Positions 60,149-64,000 of a stretch of 64,000 nucleotides of DNA are shown here, one piece after another. Location: assembly GCA_900541145.1 (NCBI GenBank), contig UQIH01000010.1:17505-81504 (forward strand), read 5' to 3'. The notes under the pieces were generated by a model, which searched no databases, was not told the DNA's origin, and was given only the letters and a program-made list of their open reading frames with translations. Position 1 is the first letter of the stretch, and each line of letters opens with the position of its first letter. Source of the stretch: an uncultured Collinsella sp. (lineage in GTDB: Bacteria; Actinomycetota; Coriobacteriia; Coriobacteriales; Coriobacteriaceae). The translations under genes were made by a program, and so were the position numbers.

Positions 60149-60848
60149 CGAGGAGCTGGCCCGCAGGGTCGTGGAGGCCGGGCGGTCGTGCTCGCTCACC
60201 ACCGCCGTCCTGGAGGAGTGGTCGAGGCTCGGCACCCCGAAGCAGGTGGAGTACCTGGCGGGCTACCTCGAGGCGGAGAGGTCCAGCCGCGAGGCCTCGA
60301 AGCGCGCGACGCTGCTCAGGCGCTGCGCGCTGCCGGCGCCCAAGACCTTCGACGGCTACGACTGGTCGGCCGTGTCGTGACCGGAGGGCATGGGGCGCGA
60401 GTCGCTGCTCGCGCTCGACTTCGTCGAGCGCAGGGAGGACCTCGTGCTCATGGGCGACGTCGGCACCGGCAAGACGCACATGGCGTCGGCCCTCTGCGCG
60501 CTGGCGTGCGAGAGGAGGCTCGAGGCGCGCTTCTTCACGGCGTCCTCGCTCGTGATGCGCCTGAGGCGCGCCCGCGACGACGGGAGGCTCGACCGGGAGG
60601 CCGCACTCATCGGCAAGACCCGCCTGCTCGTCATCGACGAGCTCGGGTTTCTCCCGCTCGACGCGGACGGGGCGAGGCTGCTCTTCCAGGTCTTCGCCGA
60701 CGCATACGAGAGGCAGTCGGTGGTAATCACCACGAATCTGGAGTTCAGCAGGTGGGGGTCGGTGTTCGGGGACGACCAGATGGCCGCCGCCGTGATCGAC
60801 CGCATCGTCCACCACGGGAGGCTGGTCCAGTTCCGCGGCGAGTCCTAA
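60138..60848 (+). pseudogene. istB: IstB-like ATPase of IS21, split by an in-frame stop
   Basis: The N-terminal piece MATSEELARRVVEAGRSCSL ... FDGYDWSAVS ends at TGA 60378-60380. The same frame continues PEGMGRESLLALDFVERRED with Walker A MGDVGTGKTHMASALCAL, Walker B LLVIDELGFLPLDADGARLL, and ITTNLEFSRWGSVFGDD then RIVHHGRLVQFRGES. The total of about 236 codons matches IstB. The stop replaces what is usually an aromatic residue, so the helper protein is probably lost. No IS21 ends were identified. Confidence 0.82.
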
Positions 60849-60885
60849 CGCGTCCGCCATGCCCTCATGCAGGAGGGCTAGCAGC

Positions 60886-61299
60886 TCAAAAAGCGTGCGC
60901 GCTTCCGATGCTGCGACTGCTCAATTTCCGATGCTCTTTTTGCTCAAATCCTCTTGACGAAACACAGAATACGTGCGGGCGGCGCTTGCAGCCGATCGCA
61001 CGGTACCGGCCGCACCCGTTGCAGCAGCGCGGCCACGCCGCCAGGCGCGGGCAGGCCGCCGACAGGTCGGCCGAGCCGTCGACGCGCTCGCCGCGCCTGG
61101 ACTTCGGCGCCGTCACGAACCTGTGCGACGCCACCTCGGCGCTCACCGCCGAGGGCGACCTGCACAGCTCCCTGGCGATCTCCCTGCACGAGGCCCTGCG
61201 CTCCAGCATCCTCTGGACCGTATCCCGCTCGTGCCTGGTGAGCCTGCCGTAGGCCCTCGGGACCGCCTTCGCTGCGCCCTTCTTGCTCTTTCCGGACAT
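60886..61299 (-). pseudogene. Truncated IS30-like transposase (N-terminal part)
   Basis: ATG 61299 follows GGAGGA. The N-terminal helix-turn-helix region is LTRHERDTVQRMLERRASCR then EIARELCRSPSAVSAEVASH, and a Cys-rich segment CPRLAAWPRCCNGCGRYRAIGC matches IS30-family starts. After about residue 115 the sequence becomes unrelated and the DDE catalytic domain is missing, so only one third remains. Confidence 0.7.
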
Positions 61300-61352
61300 G
61301 GCGTCCTCCGATCTCCCGGGGCCGGCCGATCCGGCCCTCAGGGTATCGGATT

Positions 61353-61388
61353 CCCATATTCATCCGTACATGTACAGATGAATATGGG
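61353..61388. repeat. 36-bp near-perfect palindrome beside the IS30-like remnant
   Basis: CCCATATTCATC (61353-61364) and GATGAATATGGG (61377-61388) are perfect inverted arms enclosing the palindrome GTACATGTAC (61366-61375), with a single mismatch pair (C/A). It lies 54 nt upstream of the IS30-like start. It may be an element end, an operator, or the palindromic target favoured by some IS30-family elements. Confidence 0.75.
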
Positions 61389-61556
61389 AGGTGTTCGGAT
61401 GAAGTTGATATTCAAGGTCCATATCTATCTGTTCCATCCGGCCGAACGCCCTGTTCCCGAATCATTACCCGTTATCTAAACTGTTGGATTGATTTGGCTC
61501 TGTTAGACCATGATTGACATTCTGCCCCAATCATCTTTTTGAAATTGCAAGATAAT

Positions 61557-61592
61557 CGCCCCCTTGCCGGGTTTGAATCCGGCAAGGGGGCG
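61557..61592. terminator. 14-bp perfect hairpin inside the IS end
   Basis: CGCCCCCTTGCCGG (61557-61570) pairs with CCGGCAAGGGGGCG (61579-61592) across GTTTGAAT. It lies ~60 nt downstream of the antitoxin stop on the minus strand, but no T-run follows. It may block readthrough into or out of the element. Confidence 0.6.
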
Positions 61593-61652
61593 ATGTGCTC
61601 AAGATCTGTCGGGTCAATCGTGAGGGTCCCATCGCCCAAGTCGATTTGCCGA

Positions 61653-61850
61653 CTATCTTGCCGTCTTCCCGTCGGGCACCGGCGCCTTGACCCTCATCTC
61701 GAACGGCAACCCGCCCTTCCGGACGGGCGCCCTGAGGAACGCGTTGACGGCGGTGGACATGGACAGGCCGAGCTCGTCCAGGATGGCCGTGGCCTCCTTT
61801 TTGGCCTCCGGGTCGATCCGGATCGTCGTGGACGGTATATTCGACGGCAT
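61653..61850 (-). CDS. RelB/DinJ-like antitoxin carried inside the IS
   Basis: A 65-residue protein: MPSNIPSTTIRIDPEAKKEA then TAILDELGLSMSTAVNAFLR and a Gly-Leu-Pro-Phe region (RKGGLPFEM), the DinJ/RelB ribbon-helix-helix plan with the characteristic GLPF segment. ATG 61850 has AAAGGTG upstream. It starts 77 nt downstream of the transposase stop on the same strand, and no toxin gene is within the element. A passenger or an element-borne regulator is possible. Confidence 0.8.
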   Translation of the reverse strand: MPSNIPSTTIRIDPEAKKEATAILDELGLSMSTAVNAFLRAPVRKGGLPFEMRVKAPVPDGKTAR

Positions 61851-61926
61851 GGCTGCACCTTTCCTCGTATATCGCGATGCGACCATTCTACTGTCTCTAT
61901 GCGGCGGCTTCGGTCCAGTAGTCCAT

Positions 61927-62896
61927 TTAGGGCGGCAGGACGTTGAACATATCATGGATGCGGCTCCTGCACACGCCGTTGGCGAGCTGTCGCGCGACCG
62001 TGCGCTCGGCGGTGCCGGAATCGGTCGCCATGAAGGTCCGGCACCACTTGAACCAAGCGAGGTAGGTGCCGAGGTGCTTCGTCGACACGCCCTTAAACGG
62101 CTTCATGAAGGTATCGAGGAGCGAATGGACGGTGTTGATCCGGTTGATGGTCCCCTCGGAAGGGTCCTTGGAATCGTAGGCCGTGTGTGCGTCGACCTCG
62201 TGCTCCGCGAAGACGTCGACATAGGCGGACGCCTTGTCCGTCGCTACGACGGAAGCGGACGCGATGCGGTCCCTCAGCACGTCCATGGCGCGTTTCCTCG
62301 ACAGGATGCCTCGTCCCGAGACCTGGAGAAACGTCTCGTTCGAGTCGTTCACGCCGGTCATGACGCAGATCTGCTCGCGCGACAGTCCGCGCCTGTGCAC
62401 CTGCTTGCCACGATGTCGGGAGTGACGTGGCATCGTAAATGACCCCTTCGTGTGGTTGCCCTTGAACGACTCGGGGAAGTAGGTCTCGTCGAGCTCGCAG
62501 CCGCAGCCCCGCCCGGTCTTGAACGAGGGCGAGTAGGCCGAGAGACACTCGATGAGCCTGTGGCGCATGGTGTAGGCGGTCTTGAGGCAGACATGGCAGC
62601 GCCCCGCGCATTCGCGCAGGGGCAGCATGAGAACGAAGCACTCGGCATTGGCCATCCAGGTCTCCTTCGGGAGCCTGCTCGTCCCCAGGATGTGCCCGCT
62701 GCCCATGCCGAAGGTCCTGCCGCAATCCTGGCAGAGGTAACGCTGCTCGCCGTTCTTTGATTTGCCCTTCTTCACGACCGCGGCGGACCCGCAGCGCGGG
62801 GAGCGCTCGGCCTCGTAGGCGGAGCCGGCGGCGTTCGGTCCTGCTGAGGCTCGCGATGTCCCTCTTGAAGGTGATTACCAGGTCCTCGGCGTTCAT
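61927..62896 (-). pseudogene. IS1595-family transposase, N-terminus frameshifted
   Basis: The main frame (from about 62775) has a zinc-ribbon end RYLCQDCGRTFGMGSGHILG, helix region CHVCLKTAYTMRHRLIECL, and the ISXO2-type catalytic domain: ELDETYFPESFKGN, then TDKASAYVDVFAEHEVD and a C-terminal YLAWFKWCRTFM. The natural start appears to be ATG 62896 (MNAEDLVITFKRDIASLS), but that frame diverges after ~18 codons. A shift near 62835-62845 is needed to read on through SAYEAERSPRCGSAAVVKKG. Either the transposase is inactive or a frameshift/internal start is used. Confidence 0.75.
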
Positions 62897-62971
62897 GCTG
62901 CCCCGCGGTCTACGAGGCTAACGATATGGCGCCGTGATGACATATGTATGTCAATCTTGGTCTAACAGAGC

Positions 62972-63436
62972 CTAACGAAAGTGCATGTCAGGAGTTTCCC
63001 TTAGGCATTTTGCGGCTATAGGGACAAGGTCGAACATCGTGTGAACGACATCGCCCGTGTTTGCAACGGTAGCCGTGAACTTGCCGTTTCCAAAATCCAT
63101 CAGATGGTAGAGGTTGATGGTTAAGTCCTTTTGCGTGGCAATTCTCAGAATCCAGTAAGCGCAATTGTCGCTGCAGGTTGTGGCGTTGTATACGTTCTGA
63201 GGCATGAAGTACATGAGCAACAGCGTCTTAGTGCCTCCCGACAGCCTTTCAGGAGGGATAATGCCTAGGATCTTGGTGTCTATTGCGCAGGGTCCAACGA
63301 CATTGCCTTTATCGATTGATTTAATAATCCTTTGAGCAAAGGCGTCTTGAAACCACTGGGGCGAATAGACGTTATCGAAGTAAACCGACGTATTGTAGAT
63401 AACGTTTTCCATATCACCATAGTGAATTGTTAACAC
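62972..63436 (-). CDS. DUF4869 protein whose stop codon is formed at the IS boundary
   Basis: A 154-residue protein starting at GTG 63436 behind GAAGGGA: VLTIHYGDMENVIYNTSVYF, KGNVVGPCAIDTKILGIIPP, ERLSGGTKTLLLMYFMPQ, TCSDNCAYWILRIATQKDLT, HLMDFGNGKF. These match my memory of the DUF4869 family, which is of unknown function. The last base of its TAG stop (62972) is the first base of the insertion sequence, so the original C-terminus was probably slightly longer or ended here by chance. Confidence 0.72.
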   Translation of the reverse strand: MLTIHYGDMENVIYNTSVYFDNVYSPQWFQDAFAQRIIKSIDKGNVVGPCAIDTKILGIIPPERLSGGTKTLLLMYFMPQNVYNATTCSDNCAYWILRIATQKDLTINLYHLMDFGNGKFTATVANTGDVVHTMFDLVPIAAKCLRETPDMHFR

Positions 63437-64000
63437 GTTGGTCCCTTCGGGTTGCTGGTTTGGTGTTCGGTGAGACTGATTGTATCGCACGCATAAGACG
63501 GGCGTAATTTGCCAGAAACACATGCGATTGATAACCATTGACAGTCAAGACCTGTATCCAGTGCCCGTATTTGCATGTCCGTACTTGAACCTAAGTTGCT
63601 TTGAAGGCCTATGTTTTAGACAATAGTTCCAGGCTAGGCTCTGCGTGGCGGCACGTAAAAGCCGTACTGTGCTTGGGTGGGTAAAAGTCCAAGACGATTA
63701 GATATCCGAGAGGATATCGAGCCCGTGCCGGGGAGATAAGGTGAGCCCGCGCCGGGGACTATAGTTCCGGCAACAAATGGGTTTCCGCGAGGATGCCGCG
63801 GCTGACGGTCAGTATATTACCGCCCTACACGCTCCTTCCGCGCGTCGCCTGCTCAAACGATTTGCGCCGAATTTTATTCCGCGGGCGGTGAGCCTGTTTA
63901 TAGACAACGTCACGACCTATAGACGGGTGTCTTGGGGGTATTGCAGCTTGGCTCCCGTCCCCCCAATCTAGTAGACTTGGAAACCGTTGCTAGATTAGGG
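63437..64000. other. Gene-free stretch with possible structured RNA
   Basis: No gene is supported; a 64-codon reading from 63777 lacks a ribosome site. 63701-63718 forms a GATATCC-GAGA-GGATATC hairpin. Two copies of a 16-bp direct repeat follow (GAGCCCGTGCCGGGGA at 63719-63734 and GAGCCCGCGCCGGGGA at 63743-63758). This looks like a structured leader or RNA gene, but no known riboswitch was recognised. The window ends before any downstream gene. Confidence 0.4.

Larger units (their letters stand above)
61496..62972 (-). mobile_element. IS1595-family insertion sequence with passenger antitoxin
   Basis: The ends are inverted repeats: GGCTCTGTTAGACCATGATT at 61496 and, on the minus strand from 62972, GGCTCTGTTAGACCAAGATT, with the match continuing GACAT; about 25 positions with a single mismatch. 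Inside are a transposase (minus) and a small RelB/DinJ-like gene (minus). Total 1,477 bp. The 8 bp outside each end (ATTGATTT, TAACGAAA) are not identical, so no target duplication is seen. Confidence 0.85.

Noticed and set aside
60188..61252. Plus-strand 354-codon Arg-rich frame through the IS21/IS30 remnants
   Set aside because: Crosses the istB frame and the opposite-strand IS30-like gene, and its composition is that of an out-of-frame reading.

Overview
The window is chromosomal DNA from a high-GC bacterium. Its gene content and order suggest a gut actinobacterium of the Coriobacteriia, most like Collinsella: a glgB-glgP-glgC glycogen operon, a scpA-scpB-rluB-cmk-plsC-ispH-der-plsY-gpsA housekeeping run, Flp-type pilins, an LPxTA-type sorting signal and many GTG starts. 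The genus is inferred from remembered gene content; no database search was possible.

Layout. 1-5310 (minus): glycogen synthesis and breakdown (partial glgC, glgP, glgB). 5642-6982 (plus): a HAD phosphatase and a thiamine-pyrophosphokinase-like protein behind a cluster of LacI-like palindromes. 7052-7127: tRNA-Ala. 7647-18971: a Wzx/Wzy-type surface polysaccharide cluster led by a NusG-paralogue antiterminator with a large hairpin in its leader. It holds a priming sugar transferase, several GT2 glycosyltransferases, an EpsG-like polymerase, a flippase, LicD, a cytidylyltransferase, an epimerase and an acyltransferase, and ends in decayed genes. 19511-21456 (minus): a secreted transglutaminase-like/ricin-lectin protein with a frameshift. 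21720-33085: an AT-richer defence island with Gabija (gajA/gajB, preceded by a small membrane gene), an unassigned PD-(D/E)xK nuclease-like protein, a wall-anchored surface protein, an FRG protein, a RloA/RloB-type ATPase-TOPRIM pair and a Fic/Doc module. 33131-35891: a DUF3825 protein, tRNA-Val, a Vsr-like protein and a second tRNA-Ala. 35923-53000: GC-rich, tightly packed core genes from an ABC-F ATPase to coaBC, then tRNA-Pro.

53476-57507 (minus) is the most unusual part. Three tandem genes share an almost identical prepilin leader and Flp-like N-terminal helix, but carry different or diverged C-terminal domains: DUF6273-like twice and BspA/DUF285-like once. Runs of nine G lie inside the leader of the first and third genes. 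By my reading gene 1 is in frame (ON) and gene 3 is out of frame (OFF). Gene 2 has an interrupted run but carries an 11-bp tandem duplication and a C6 frameshift. This looks like a phase-variable family of modular pilin-adhesins.

57662-64000 is a mobile-element graveyard: a DUF1648 membrane protein, fragments of unknown genes, remnants of IS21 and IS30-like elements, and a 1.48-kb IS1595-family element with clear inverted repeats. That element carries a RelB/DinJ-like antitoxin as passenger and abuts the stop codon of a DUF4869 gene. No rRNA, CRISPR array, integrase or replication origin was seen.
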